A stretch of DNA of 64,000 bases from CAIYPG01 sp903864555. Its GTDB lineage: Bacteria > Pseudomonadota > Gammaproteobacteria > Burkholderiales > SG8-39. The stretch is from the NCBI GenBank assembly GCA_947474715.1, contig CANJJT010000004.1, forward strand, positions 52,894 to 116,893, written 5' to 3'. Under the pieces are notes generated by a model that was not told the DNA's origin, did not search any database, and saw only the letters and a program-made list of their open reading frames with translations. Positions 1 to 8,358 of the stretch are shown here, piece by piece (positions within the stretch are counted from its first letter, which is position 1; each line of letters begins with the position of its first letter). The translations under genes were made by a program, and so were the position numbers.

Positions 1-548
1 TGGTGGCGCGAGGCGGCCAGGTGCGGGCCAGGGACGAAGCGGGCGGCGCGTTTCTACCGCATGGTGTCCAGGGTGAACTGGAGTTCAAGCTGCCCAGCCA
101 GATGCTGGGCTACTATGGAAATCCAGAGGCCACCCGCAAGGCTTTCACGGATGACGGTTTCTATCGCAGTGGTGACCTTGGCTATACCGTGGCAGACGAT
201 GCTTACGTGTTTCTTTCCAGGATGGGTGATGCATTGAGGTTGTCGGGCTTTCTCGTCAATCCCGGGGAAATCGAGGCCTTCATGATGGACCATCCAGCAA
301 TCGCCGCCGTGCAGGTGGTGGGCCTGGAGGCGGCGGGGCAACTGGTGCCTGTGGCTTTCGTGAAACTGCGGCCCGGCATGACATTTGAAGAGGCGGCGAT
401 CCTCGAGTACTGCGCGCGGCAGATGGCGCGCTACAAGGTGCCCCGGCGGGTCTTCGCCCTGGATGAGTTCCCGGTGACGCAGGGGGCCAATGGCGACAAG
501 GTTCAGAAGACCCGCTTGCGGGACATGGCCCGGGATCTCATGGCCTGA
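1..548 (+). CDS. Acyl-CoA synthetase / AMP-dependent ligase, C-terminal fragment (5' truncated by window)
   Basis: About 181 residues of the C-terminal end of an ANL-superfamily ligase; the rest lies outside the window. The core-to-lid transition is visible: a TDDGFYRSGDLGY stretch (the family's GD-containing A8 region), then a mobile C-terminal domain with RLSGFLVNPGEIEAF and a lysine-rich end (GDKVQKTRLRD) where the family's catalytic lysine normally lies. Such enzymes activate a carboxylate as acyl-AMP and then acyl-CoA. The following CoA-transferase, hydratase and SDR genes suggest that this one feeds a CoA-thioester degradation pathway. The substrate cannot be told from this part. The frame is open to the window edge, so the GTG at position 3 is probably internal. 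Confidence 0.85.
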   Translation, partial: VARGGQVRARDEAGGAFLPHGVQGELEFKLPSQMLGYYGNPEATRKAFTDDGFYRSGDLGYTVADDAYVFLSRMGDALRLSGFLVNPGEIEAFMMDHPAIAAVQVVGLEAAGQLVPVAFVKLRPGMTFEEAAILEYCARQMARYKVPRRVFALDEFPVTQGANGDKVQKTRLRDMARDLMA

Positions 549-612
549 GTCCCTGCCTCGCAGGGGTGCCCGCCCCCCGGGTCTTGCTGACTAGCATGGT
601 GATGACGGTGGA

Positions 613-1581
613 TCAGTCGTCCGCCCTGATGCCGTGGGCTTTGGTGATGGCGGCCCACTTGGCCACTTCCTTGCGAGTGGCTTCGGCAAACTGCTCCGGG
701 GTGTTGGCCACGGGTATGGCACCGACTGCAGCCAGCCGTTCCACCGATTCCGGGGAGCGGATGATCTTTACCAGTTCCGCGTGCAGCCTGTCGATGATGG
801 GCCGGGGTGTGGCAGCAGGGGCGAGCAGGCCGTAGAACGAACTCGACTCGAAACCTGAAAAGCCGGATTCATTGAACGTAGGCAGGTCGGGCAGCAGTGG
901 CAGGCGGGTGGACCAGGCTACGCCGATGGGGCGCAGCTTTCCAGACCGGATCTGCGAGAGAAAGACGCCCGTATTGGCAAACAGCAGATGTGTCTCTCCG
1001 GCCAGCATGGCGGTCACGGCAGGCCCTGCGCCCTTGTAGGGGACGTGGGTCACCTTGGTGCCGACTTCCTGGGCAAACATCACCAGTGCCAGGTGGCCGC
1101 CGGAGCCATTGCCCGAAGAGGCCCAGCTGATTTTTCCGGGATTGGCCCTGGCGTAGGCGACCAGTTCCTGGATGGTTCTGGGCGCAAACGATGGATGTGC
1201 AACCAGCACGTTGGGCACCGTCACGAAATTCGTCACCGGTGCGTAGTCCTTGACCGGATCGTAGGGCAGCTTGTCGTACAGCAGGGTAGGGAAAAGGTGG
1301 GTGTTGGTGCTGCCCACCAGCATGGTGTATCCGTCCGCGGGAGATTTCGCCACGGCCTCGGCGGCCACCAGCCCGCCGCCACCGCCGCGATTCTCATAAA
1401 GGATCTGCTGGCCCAGTACATCGCCCAGCTTCTGGGCGATCGGCCGCGCGATCACGTCCGTTCCGCCGCCTGGGGCAAATGGAATGATCCAGCGTATGGG
1501 CTTGTTCGGATAAGCTCCCTGGGACAAGGCGACATTGTGAAGCGCCAACGACAGCAGTACCACGGTGAGTCTGCGAAGCAT
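613..1581 (-). CDS. Bug family tripartite tricarboxylate transporter substrate-binding protein (TctC-like)
   Basis: 322 residues, the usual Bug/TctC length. An N-terminal signal peptide (MLRRLTVVLLSLALHNVALS) is followed by the family hallmark YPNKPIRWIIPFAPGGGTDV, which shapes the ligand pocket, and later by the GTKVTHVPYKGAGPAV segment. Bug proteins are periplasmic receptors for carboxylates and are greatly expanded in Burkholderiales, mostly as orphans without TctA/TctB. No TctAB genes are seen here, so it is an orphan receptor. It faces the ligase fragment convergently and may bind a precursor of that pathway (inference). The start has a good purine-rich site (GAGGAGAGAA) just upstream. 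Confidence 0.93.
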   Translation of the reverse strand: MLRRLTVVLLSLALHNVALSQGAYPNKPIRWIIPFAPGGGTDVIARPIAQKLGDVLGQQILYENRGGGGGLVAAEAVAKSPADGYTMLVGSTNTHLFPTLLYDKLPYDPVKDYAPVTNFVTVPNVLVAHPSFAPRTIQELVAYARANPGKISWASSGNGSGGHLALVMFAQEVGTKVTHVPYKGAGPAVTAMLAGETHLLFANTGVFLSQIRSGKLRPIGVAWSTRLPLLPDLPTFNESGFSGFESSSFYGLLAPAATPRPIIDRLHAELVKIIRSPESVERLAAVGAIPVANTPEQFAEATRKEVAKWAAITKAHGIRADD

Positions 1582-1702
1582 GTTTCTCTCCTCCTCTTCA
1601 TATGATCCGCGCAGCGTGAATGGTGTCTTTCACCGCAGGGGCCTGTGCAGCATGTTTGTGCCTGCTGCTTTTCTGCTAATGTAATCTCGCAGTCAGGGGT
1701 GG

Positions 1703-2080
1703 TCAATGCTGGGAATGCTCACCCTCCCGCGCATTCACCAGGATGTGCAGCAGTTTTTTCATGCGTTCCGGATCGGCATCTGTCAGCACGGGGCTGCCGC
1801 TGACCTCCAGGTGCAGTTCTCCGCGAAAATAGGGCTTCAGGCGAAGTGCCATGGCTCGAACGAAAGCGAGCATTTGCACGGGACTTGCAGGCTCCGGGGG
1901 GCCGTGCGTCGATGTTCTCATGCAGGTGCCCGAGCGTATTGCTGAGGCGTGGGCCGCCCTCAGGCTGGCCAGCGAATCAAAGGCGCCGATACGAACTTGC
2001 CGGAGAGCGTCCTGATGACTGCGTCGGTGGCGAAACAGCACCCACCGTGCCGGCAGGGTTGCCAGCACGGTCAATACCAT
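1703..2080 (-). pseudogene. Decayed gene, possible sensor-kinase remnant
   Basis: A 125-codon open frame starts inside a hydrophobic segment (AVMVLTVLATLPARWVLF) that stays open upstream of the ATG. It ends in VLTDADPERMKKLLHILVNA, which resembles the start of a histidine-kinase ATPase domain and its N-box, then stops abruptly. Between about 1880 and 1960 another minus-strand frame reads more naturally (LSNTLGHLHENIDARPP), suggesting a frameshift. No catalytic H-box, G-boxes or partner regulator are visible. The simplest reading is a frameshifted, truncated kinase relic between the MaoC gene and the Bug gene. An unrecognised short membrane protein is the alternative. Confidence 0.3.
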
Positions 2081-2207
2081 TACCGCATAGACGAACTCGG
2101 ATAAGGCACCTCCGCATGTCAGGCCGCGAGGCGGCCTGATGCAGCTTGGAGCGGCGCCAGTTGCGCAAGTTCAAACCCTGTTCAGTCCTGGTGCAGCCTG
2201 CAACCAC

Positions 2208-2672
2208 TCAGGAGGCTGGGCGGCATTTCACCATGCGCAAGGGGCTGTACTCGATGGCTACGCTGCCATCCTGTTTGCGGATCACGTTACGGGTCCGCAC
2301 CAGCCCGCGGCCCGGACGGCTCTTGCTGGGACGTGCTTCGACCACTTCGCATTCGACGTGGATGGTGTCACCGGCAAACACCGGACCCTTGATGTCGAAC
2401 TGCATGCCGAGAAATGCGTAGGCGGTGTGCTGCATGGTGGCCTGGATCAACAGCCCCTCGGCGAAGGCGTAGGCGAGCATGGCCGGAGCAAGGCGCCCCT
2501 TGATGTCGGATTCGTTCTTCATGAATTCGGCATTCGTGAACAGCACTTCGACCATGCCGGTGCAGTTGACGAAATTGACGATGTCGACCTCGGTGATGGT
2601 GCGGCCTATGGTCTTGAATTTCCTTCCGACCGGCAGATCTTCGAAATGCAGGCCCAGTCCGAGTGTTTCCAT
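2208..2672 (-). CDS. MaoC-like acyl-CoA hydratase/dehydratase
   Basis: 154 residues forming a single hot-dog domain of normal MaoC length. The N-terminal half has FEDLPVGRKFKTIGRTITEVD followed by a DIVNF helix, the usual MaoC opening; the end has the strand pattern FAGDTIHVECEVVEARPS. These enzymes hydrate enoyl-CoA to 3-hydroxyacyl-CoA in the cytoplasm, usually the R isomer. The start is supported by GAGGGAG 6-7 bases upstream. It is divergent from the racemase-like CoA-transferase at 2949, with a shared 276-base promoter region, which fits one degradation pathway. The exact substrate is unknown. Confidence 0.88.
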   Translation of the reverse strand: METLGLGLHFEDLPVGRKFKTIGRTITEVDIVNFVNCTGMVEVLFTNAEFMKNESDIKGRLAPAMLAYAFAEGLLIQATMQHTAYAFLGMQFDIKGPVFAGDTIHVECEVVEARPSKSRPGRGLVRTRNVIRKQDGSVAIEYSPLRMVKCRPAS

Positions 2673-2948
2673 GCGGCTTCTCCCTCTATTGCTATGTCAA
2701 TGTGGTTTTGTCCATGAGCACGGGTGGTCCGGCATGCCGGATTCGCGGCTGACAGGCAGTGGCGCGTAAAATCAACAGGGCAGGAGGATAGCATCCGGCT
2801 TCAGCCGTGCAAGGCTGGCCACCCTCATGCTGCGAAACCTTGAGGGGTGGGTTGCCGTCTGGTACAACGACCCCGCCACCAAGGTCGCAGAGGGATCGAT
2901 GTCCGGACCAGCTGCGACACACAACAATCACGAACAAAGGAGAGCGAG

Positions 2949-4100
2949 TTGGGTCCTCTTGCAGGCATGAAAGTGATCGAGATGGCGGGCATCGGCCCTG
3001 GTCCCATGGCGGCAATGCTGCTGGCCGATCTGGGGGCCACGGTATTGCGTATCGACAGGACTGTGCCCAGCGGTCTGGGGCGGCCACGTCCGCTGCGCTT
3101 CAATCTGGCCCTGCGCGGCCGCAAGGCGATTGCGGTTGATCTGAAAGATCCGAAGGCCATGGCATTCGTACTGGACCTGATTGCCGATGCCGACGTGTTG
3201 ATCGAAGGGTTCCGTCCCGGTGTCATGGAAAGGCTGGGACTGGGGCCGGATGTCTGTCTTGGGCGCAATGCCGGACTGGTCTACGGGCGGATGACGGGCT
3301 GGGGGCAGGAAGGACCTTTGAGCCAGGCAGCGGCGCATGATCTGAATTACATCGCCTTGACGGGAGCGCTCAATGCCATCGGCCGGCGTGATGGTCCGCC
3401 AACGCCGCCGCTGAACCTGGTCGGTGATTTTGGCGGTGGTTCGTTGTACCTGGTGTTTGGCATCATGTGCGCACTGTTCGAGCGGCAGCGCTCGGGCAAG
3501 GGGCAGGTGGTGGATGCTGCCATCGTCGATGGTGCCGCCTCGCTGGTGACCAGCCATTTCGGCCTGCACGCCGCAGGTCTGATGAGGGAGCGCGGCTGCG
3601 GCCCCACGGATAGCGGTTCCCATTTCTACGACAACTACCAGTGCTCGGACGGCAAGTGGGTGTCCATTGGCGCCATCGAAGGCAAGTTCTACGATGAGTT
3701 GCTCGAGCGCATGGGCTTGACCCATGAGCAATTGGGCGAGCAATGGGACGAGGACAACTGGGTTCGTGCCAAGGAGATCATGGCGGCCCGAGTGAAGGAA
3801 AAGACACGTGACGAGTGGGTGGCGCTGCTGGAGGGGACGGATGTCTGCTTCGCGCCGGTCTTGTCATTTGACGAGGCGCCGTTGCATCCGCATGCCAGGG
3901 CCCGCAATGCCTTTGTCGAGATCGATGGCGTGCCGCAGCCGGCGCCGGCGCCACGCTTCAGCCGTACCCAGCCGGACACGCCTGCGCCACCCGAGGCGGC
4001 TGGTCCGGAGAATGTGGATGCCGCCCTCGCCGGATGGGTGAGCCCGGCGCGCGTGGCTGAACTGAGGGAGCAAGGCGTATTGCAGCGGCCGACGGCATGA
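2949..4100 (+). CDS. CaiB/BaiF family protein, alpha-methylacyl-CoA racemase-like
   Basis: 383 residues from a TTG start chosen because AAAGGAG lies just upstream and the protein then begins LGPLAGMKVIEMAGIGPGPM, matching the start of bacterial alpha-methylacyl-CoA racemases; in-frame codons further upstream would add an unsupported extension. The racemase residues are visible: His in AAHDLNYIALTG, Asp in LVGDFGGGSLYLV and Glu in GAIEGKFYDELL. The enzyme would interconvert 2R and 2S methyl-branched acyl-CoAs so that beta-oxidation can proceed, as for bile acids, steroid side chains or branched isoprenoids. Family III CoA-transferase activity is the alternative, but the catalytic pattern favours the racemase. 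Confidence 0.87.
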   Translation: MGPLAGMKVIEMAGIGPGPMAAMLLADLGATVLRIDRTVPSGLGRPRPLRFNLALRGRKAIAVDLKDPKAMAFVLDLIADADVLIEGFRPGVMERLGLGPDVCLGRNAGLVYGRMTGWGQEGPLSQAAAHDLNYIALTGALNAIGRRDGPPTPPLNLVGDFGGGSLYLVFGIMCALFERQRSGKGQVVDAAIVDGAASLVTSHFGLHAAGLMRERGCGPTDSGSHFYDNYQCSDGKWVSIGAIEGKFYDELLERMGLTHEQLGEQWDEDNWVRAKEIMAARVKEKTRDEWVALLEGTDVCFAPVLSFDEAPLHPHARARNAFVEIDGVPQPAPAPRFSRTQPDTPAPPEAAGPENVDAALAGWVSPARVAELREQGVLQRPTA

Positions 4101-4140
4101 CAAGACGCACTCAATTGACAGACCAACCAGCAGGTGAAGC

Positions 4141-5340
4141 GTGAGCAATCAAGGCAGCCAGAGCGCGAAACAAGGAAAAGCAGCTCTCGGGGGCATTCGC
4201 GTCCTCGACATGACCCAGTTCATCCTGGGGCCGGTCGCCACCCAGATTCTTGGTGACATGGGCGCGGAAATCATCAAGGTGGAGGCCCCCGGCGGCGACC
4301 AGAACCGTTATATCGGGCCCGGGCCGCACGAGGGCATGGCCGCACTGTTCCTCGGCATGAACCGCAACAAGCGCAGCGTCGTGCTGGACCTCAAGAAGCC
4401 ATCGGCACGGGACATCCTGTTTCGCATGGTGGCGCAGGCCGATGTCTTCACCCACAGCCTGCGACCGGAAGCGGCCGAGCGCCTTGGTGTTCATTATGAA
4501 GGCATCAGGAAGCACAATCCGAAGATCATCTACGCCAGCGCCCCCGGATATCGCTCCGACGGGCCGCAGAAGAACCGTCCGGCCTACGATGACGTGATCC
4601 AGGGAGAGAGCGGCATAGCGGATATGAATCTGCGTGCCAGTGGCGAGCCGCGCTACATGCCCACGGTCATTGCCGACAAGTTCTGTGGTTATGTGATGGC
4701 ATCGGCCATCAGCATGGCATTGCTGCATCGGGAGAGAACCGGCGTTGGCCAGTCGGTCGAAGTGCCGATGCTGGAAACCATGCTCTCGTTCAACCTGATC
4801 GAGCATCTGTGGGAAAGGCAGTTCGATCCGAACGGCAAGATAGGCTACGACAGGGCGCTGATGGCGACGCGCAAGCCGTTTGCCACCAGCGACGGGCATG
4901 TCTGTCTCATGGTGACCACCGACCCGCAGTGGCAGCGACTGTTTGCCGCGATGAATCGGCCTGACATGGCAGCAGACCCGCGGTTCGCCACCGTCCAGTC
5001 AAGGTCGCGCTGCTTTGCCGAACTGTATGGCGCGGTGGCCGAGGAGCTGGCACGCAAGACGACCCAGGAGTGGCGGGTTCTTTTCGATGCGGCGGACATT
5101 CCCAATTCCACGGCCAAGCGGCTGGCCGATCTGCCCACCGACCCTTATCTGGTCGAGACCGGCTTTTTCCACCACTACAGCCATCCGGTGGCGGGTGACA
5201 TGTTGACGCCATCCATCCCGGTCAAGTTTTCAGAGACTCCGGGTGTGATCAGGACGCCGCCGCCGCTGCTGGGCGAGCACACTGCCGAAGTGCTGGCGGA
5301 GCTGGGCTTTACCGCAGAGGAGATCGCCGGCGCATCCTGA
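4141..5340 (+). CDS. CaiB/BaiF CoA-transferase family III
   Basis: 399 residues with a GTG start and only a weak upstream purine run (AGGTGAAG). The N-terminal GIRVLDMTQFILGPVATQIL and MGAEIIKVEAPGGD are typical of family III formyl-CoA/carnitine CoA-transferases. A conserved Asp in TVIADKFCGYVMA is a candidate for the catalytic aspartate that carries the acyl group. It lacks the racemase His/Glu signatures seen in the preceding gene, so it probably moves CoA between acids in the cytoplasm. It lies 40 bases downstream of the racemase-like gene on the same strand and is probably in the same transcript. Confidence 0.88.
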   Translation: MSNQGSQSAKQGKAALGGIRVLDMTQFILGPVATQILGDMGAEIIKVEAPGGDQNRYIGPGPHEGMAALFLGMNRNKRSVVLDLKKPSARDILFRMVAQADVFTHSLRPEAAERLGVHYEGIRKHNPKIIYASAPGYRSDGPQKNRPAYDDVIQGESGIADMNLRASGEPRYMPTVIADKFCGYVMASAISMALLHRERTGVGQSVEVPMLETMLSFNLIEHLWERQFDPNGKIGYDRALMATRKPFATSDGHVCLMVTTDPQWQRLFAAMNRPDMAADPRFATVQSRSRCFAELYGAVAEELARKTTQEWRVLFDAADIPNSTAKRLADLPTDPYLVETGFFHHYSHPVAGDMLTPSIPVKFSETPGVIRTPPPLLGEHTAEVLAELGFTAEEIAGAS

Positions 5341-5349
5341 TCTTGCGGC

Positions 5350-5369
5350 GCCGGCTCGCCCGGGCCGGC
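5350..5369. terminator. Possible bidirectional hairpin between convergent genes
   Basis: The 29-base gap between two convergent stop codons holds GCCGGC, an 8-base loop and GCCGGC. It has no T-tract, so intrinsic termination is uncertain. Confidence 0.3.
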
Positions 5370-6221
5370 CTAGATCTGCGAGTAACCCGTTCCGGGGATC
5401 GTCACGCCCCGCCCCCTGGCTTCGGTGATCCAGCCGAATTCCTTGAGGATCTGCTGGCTGTAGGTGACGCGCCCGGTGATCTTCTCGATGGGCTGGCTGG
5501 CCAGTAGCAGTACTGCCTTGGCCATCATGCTCGGGTGTTCGGAGTTCGGGTCATCCATGCCGGTGACCAGCTTGTGGTGCACCGTTCCCGGGGTCGGCAC
5601 CACCTGCGAGGGCGAGAGCGCCATCACGGCGATGTTGTGGCTTTCCACCTCCTGGGCCAGCCCCTGGGTGAAGCGCTCCAGCGCAGCCTTCGATGCGCCA
5701 TACAAGGTCCCGCCGTAGCGATTGCCACGGCTGCCGTAGGGTCCGCGCCCCGGCCCGATGGCGGCGCCCGAAGAAATGTTGATGATCGAGCCGCGACCCT
5801 TCTCGATCATCCCCGGGATGGCAAACTTCGCCAGCATGAAGGGGCCATGGACATTCACGGCAAAGGCCTTCATCCACTTGCGCACGTCGTACTCCGCCAC
5901 CGGCACATACCAGTTCAGTGCGGCATTGTTGACCAGAATGTCCGCAGGACCGAAAGCATCCCTGGCGGACTTGATGAGGTTCTGGCAATCGCCTTCCGCT
6001 GAGACGTCAGTGGCCACGGCCACGGCTTCGCCGCCGGCATCCTTGATGTTCTGCACGGTGCTGGAGAGGGAGCCTTCCAGCATGCGGTGATCACCTTCAT
6101 TGATCGTGCGCGCGGCGCAGACCACCTTTGCGCCTTCGCTGGCCAGCAGCAGTGCAATGGATTTCCCGATGCCGCGACTGGCCCCAGTAACGATGGCAAC
6201 TCGTCCGTCCAGCTTGCCCAT
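5370..6221 (-). CDS. SDR family oxidoreductase (acyl-CoA or alcohol dehydrogenase type)
   Basis: 283 residues. The start is the ATG preceded by AAGGGGG at 5-base spacing, giving MGKLDGRVAIVTGASRGIGK; a longer frame upstream lacks such a site. The nucleotide motif TGASRGIGKS, the structural NNAA motif (ILVNNAALNW) and the catalytic Ser/Tyr/Lys (IINISSG; YGASKAALERF) are all present. An unusual glycine- and arginine-rich insert (GPGRGPYGSRGNRYGG) separates the catalytic Ser from the Tyr. It probably acts on a hydroxy- or keto-intermediate of the neighbouring CoA pathway, but the substrate is unknown. It is convergent with the CoA-transferase gene. Confidence 0.87.
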   Translation of the reverse strand: MGKLDGRVAIVTGASRGIGKSIALLLASEGAKVVCAARTINEGDHRMLEGSLSSTVQNIKDAGGEAVAVATDVSAEGDCQNLIKSARDAFGPADILVNNAALNWYVPVAEYDVRKWMKAFAVNVHGPFMLAKFAIPGMIEKGRGSIINISSGAAIGPGRGPYGSRGNRYGGTLYGASKAALERFTQGLAQEVESHNIAVMALSPSQVVPTPGTVHHKLVTGMDDPNSEHPSMMAKAVLLLASQPIEKITGRVTYSQQILKEFGWITEARGRGVTIPGTGYSQI

Positions 6222-6590
6222 TTTTCCCCCTTGGTCAGTGTTTTCATGGATGCCGTCCGTTGACAAATGCGGCGGCTCGATCAGGGGGGCAAGGGTAATT
6301 CAGCCGACCGGACGCTGCAACCGCCGCATGGTGAACCGATTTGTGACCACAGTCATCACCGGGCTTGTCTCTCCAGGGAGCAGTTGAATGGCCGGTTATT
6401 TGATAATAAATTGCTTATAGGACTAATAATGAAAATAGGTACTACTCAAATATGATCATATTAAATGGTCATCATGGCATGATGAATCGGAGCGCACTTG
6501 TGCGTCCGTATGTCTGGTGCAGTGCAATAAACGGGTGTTAAACTGAACCCACAATCTTTCCTGAAATTCAACGCGATCCACTCTTTATTG
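6222..6590. promoter_or_regulatory. Intergenic region with AT-rich island upstream of phaC
   Basis: 369 bases between divergent genes. The part near 6395-6475 is much richer in A and T than the surroundings and includes TTGATAATAAATT at 6400-6412, a motif also found in two other AT-rich gaps of this window. It probably carries the pha operon promoter. A TGCAGTGCAA stretch near 6518 could be part of a PhaR operator, because PhaR sites are TGCA-rich, but this is not demonstrated. No gene is seen. Confidence 0.4.
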
Positions 6591-8309
6591 ATGGCTGGCA
6601 TGAATCCGATTCCTCCCTCGCCGTCAGCAATGTCCGCACAGGCACTCATGGAGAATTTCTTCAAGAGTCTTGCCGCGAGCGGGGATCCGAAGGTTCTGGA
6701 AGCCCTGCAGTCGGTCGGAAAGCCGTCCCCCGAAACGCTGAACAAGCTGGCGGAATTGCAATGGCAGTATTCCGCCGAGCACGTGAAGTTATGGGCGTCG
6801 CTGTTCGGCGGCGGCATGGTGCTTCCCGCTGGCGGCAGTCCGGAGGACCGGCGCTTTTCTGCGCCGGAATGGAAGCTGTCGCCGTTTCATGATTACGTGC
6901 GCCAAAGCTATCTGCTCAACGCCCGCTTCATCATCGATGCCATCGATGCGCTGGGCTTGAGTGAGCGCGACCGGGATCGCCTGCGTTTCGCTGCGCGTCA
7001 GATGACCGATGCGGTAAGTCCGGCGAATTTTGCCGCGACCAATCCCGAAGCGCTCAAGCTGGCTGTGGAAACACAGGGCGCCAGTCTGGTGGGCGGGATG
7101 CGCAACTTTCTGGAAGACGTGCAGAAGGGCCGCATATCGACCACGGACGATTCGGCATTCGAGGTGGGGCGGAATATCGCGACCACCGCGGGTGCCGTGG
7201 TCTATCGCAATGAGCTGATCGAGATCATCCAGTATCAGCCCCTCTCGGATGAGGTCCATGCCAGGCCGCTGATCATCGTGCCGCCCTGCATCAACAAGTT
7301 CTACATCCTCGACCTGCAGCCGGATAACTCGCTGGTCCGTCATGCCGTGGAACAGGGCCATCCCGTTTTCATGGTGTCCTGGCGCAACATCGGCCAGGAA
7401 CAATCAGGCCTCACCTGGGATGATTACATCGACAAGGGCATCATCCAGGCGCTGGCGGCGGTACGGGATATCTCCGGGGCGAAGAAGATCAATGCACTGG
7501 GTTTCTGCATCGGTGGAACCTTGCTGGCATCCGCGCTTGCGGTGCTCTCCGCGCGCAAGCAGGAATGGGTCACGAGCCTGACCCTGCTGGCCTCCATGCT
7601 GGATTTTTCCGATACCGGCGAAATCGGGCTGTTCGTCGATGAGGCCGGTGTGGCGGCACGAGAGGCGGCCATCGGGCAGGGCGGCATCATGCCGGGCAAG
7701 GAACTGGCGGTGGTGTTTTCCTCACTGCGCGCCAATGACCTGGTCTGGCCCTATGTGGTGAACAACTATCTCAAGGGTAACAGCCCCCCGGCCTTTGATC
7801 TGCTGTACTGGAACGCCGACTCCACCAATCTTCCCGGCCCCATGTATTGCACGTATATCCGCAACACCTATCTGCGCAATGCCCTGCGCGAACCCGGGCA
7901 ACTGCAGATGCTCGGTGAGACGGTCGATCTCGGACGCCTGCGCATGCCGGCGTATCTGGTGGCGACGCGCGAAGACCACATCGTGCCCTGGGAGAGCGCC
8001 TATCTTTCCACCTCGCTGCTCAAGGGGCCCATGCGATTCGTGCTGGGTGCGAGCGGACACATTGCCGGCATCATCAATCCGGCCTCCAGGAATCGCCGCA
8101 GCTATTGGACCGGGGAGGCCCTGCCTGCCGATCCCACGGCGTGGCTCAGTCAGGCCGTGGAGCATCCTGGTAGCTGGTGGACCGACTGGATCAACTGGCT
8201 TGCCACGCATGGCGGGCGCAAGGTCAAGGCGAAGAAGCAACTGGGTGGCGGGGGGCACAAGGCGATGGAGCCGGCACCTGGCTTGTATGTAAAGGAACAG
8301 GCGGCCTGA
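6591..8309 (+). CDS. phaC: Class I poly(3-hydroxyalkanoate) polymerase
   Basis: 572 residues, in the usual range for class I synthases. It polymerises (R)-3-hydroxyacyl-CoA into PHA on the granule surface. The lipase-like box reads GFCIGGT with the catalytic Cys; the partner Asp is in REDHIVPWESAY and the His in GASGHIAGIINPAS. The N-terminal domain (NPEALKLAVETQG; MRNFLEDVQKG) is typical. The ATG at 6591 follows an in-frame TTG and has no clear Shine-Dalgarno; the ATG at 6600 is an alternative. It is the first gene of phaC-A-B1-B2-R, behind an AT-rich promoter region. Confidence 0.96.
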   Translation: MAGMNPIPPSPSAMSAQALMENFFKSLAASGDPKVLEALQSVGKPSPETLNKLAELQWQYSAEHVKLWASLFGGGMVLPAGGSPEDRRFSAPEWKLSPFHDYVRQSYLLNARFIIDAIDALGLSERDRDRLRFAARQMTDAVSPANFAATNPEALKLAVETQGASLVGGMRNFLEDVQKGRISTTDDSAFEVGRNIATTAGAVVYRNELIEIIQYQPLSDEVHARPLIIVPPCINKFYILDLQPDNSLVRHAVEQGHPVFMVSWRNIGQEQSGLTWDDYIDKGIIQALAAVRDISGAKKINALGFCIGGTLLASALAVLSARKQEWVTSLTLLASMLDFSDTGEIGLFVDEAGVAAREAAIGQGGIMPGKELAVVFSSLRANDLVWPYVVNNYLKGNSPPAFDLLYWNADSTNLPGPMYCTYIRNTYLRNALREPGQLQMLGETVDLGRLRMPAYLVATREDHIVPWESAYLSTSLLKGPMRFVLGASGHIAGIINPASRNRRSYWTGEALPADPTAWLSQAVEHPGSWWTDWINWLATHGGRKVKAKKQLGGGGHKAMEPAPGLYVKEQAA

Positions 8310-8358
8310 CAGCTTTCCGCTCCGGGAAGCCGGCTGGCCGCATGAAAAGGAGAAGTAC

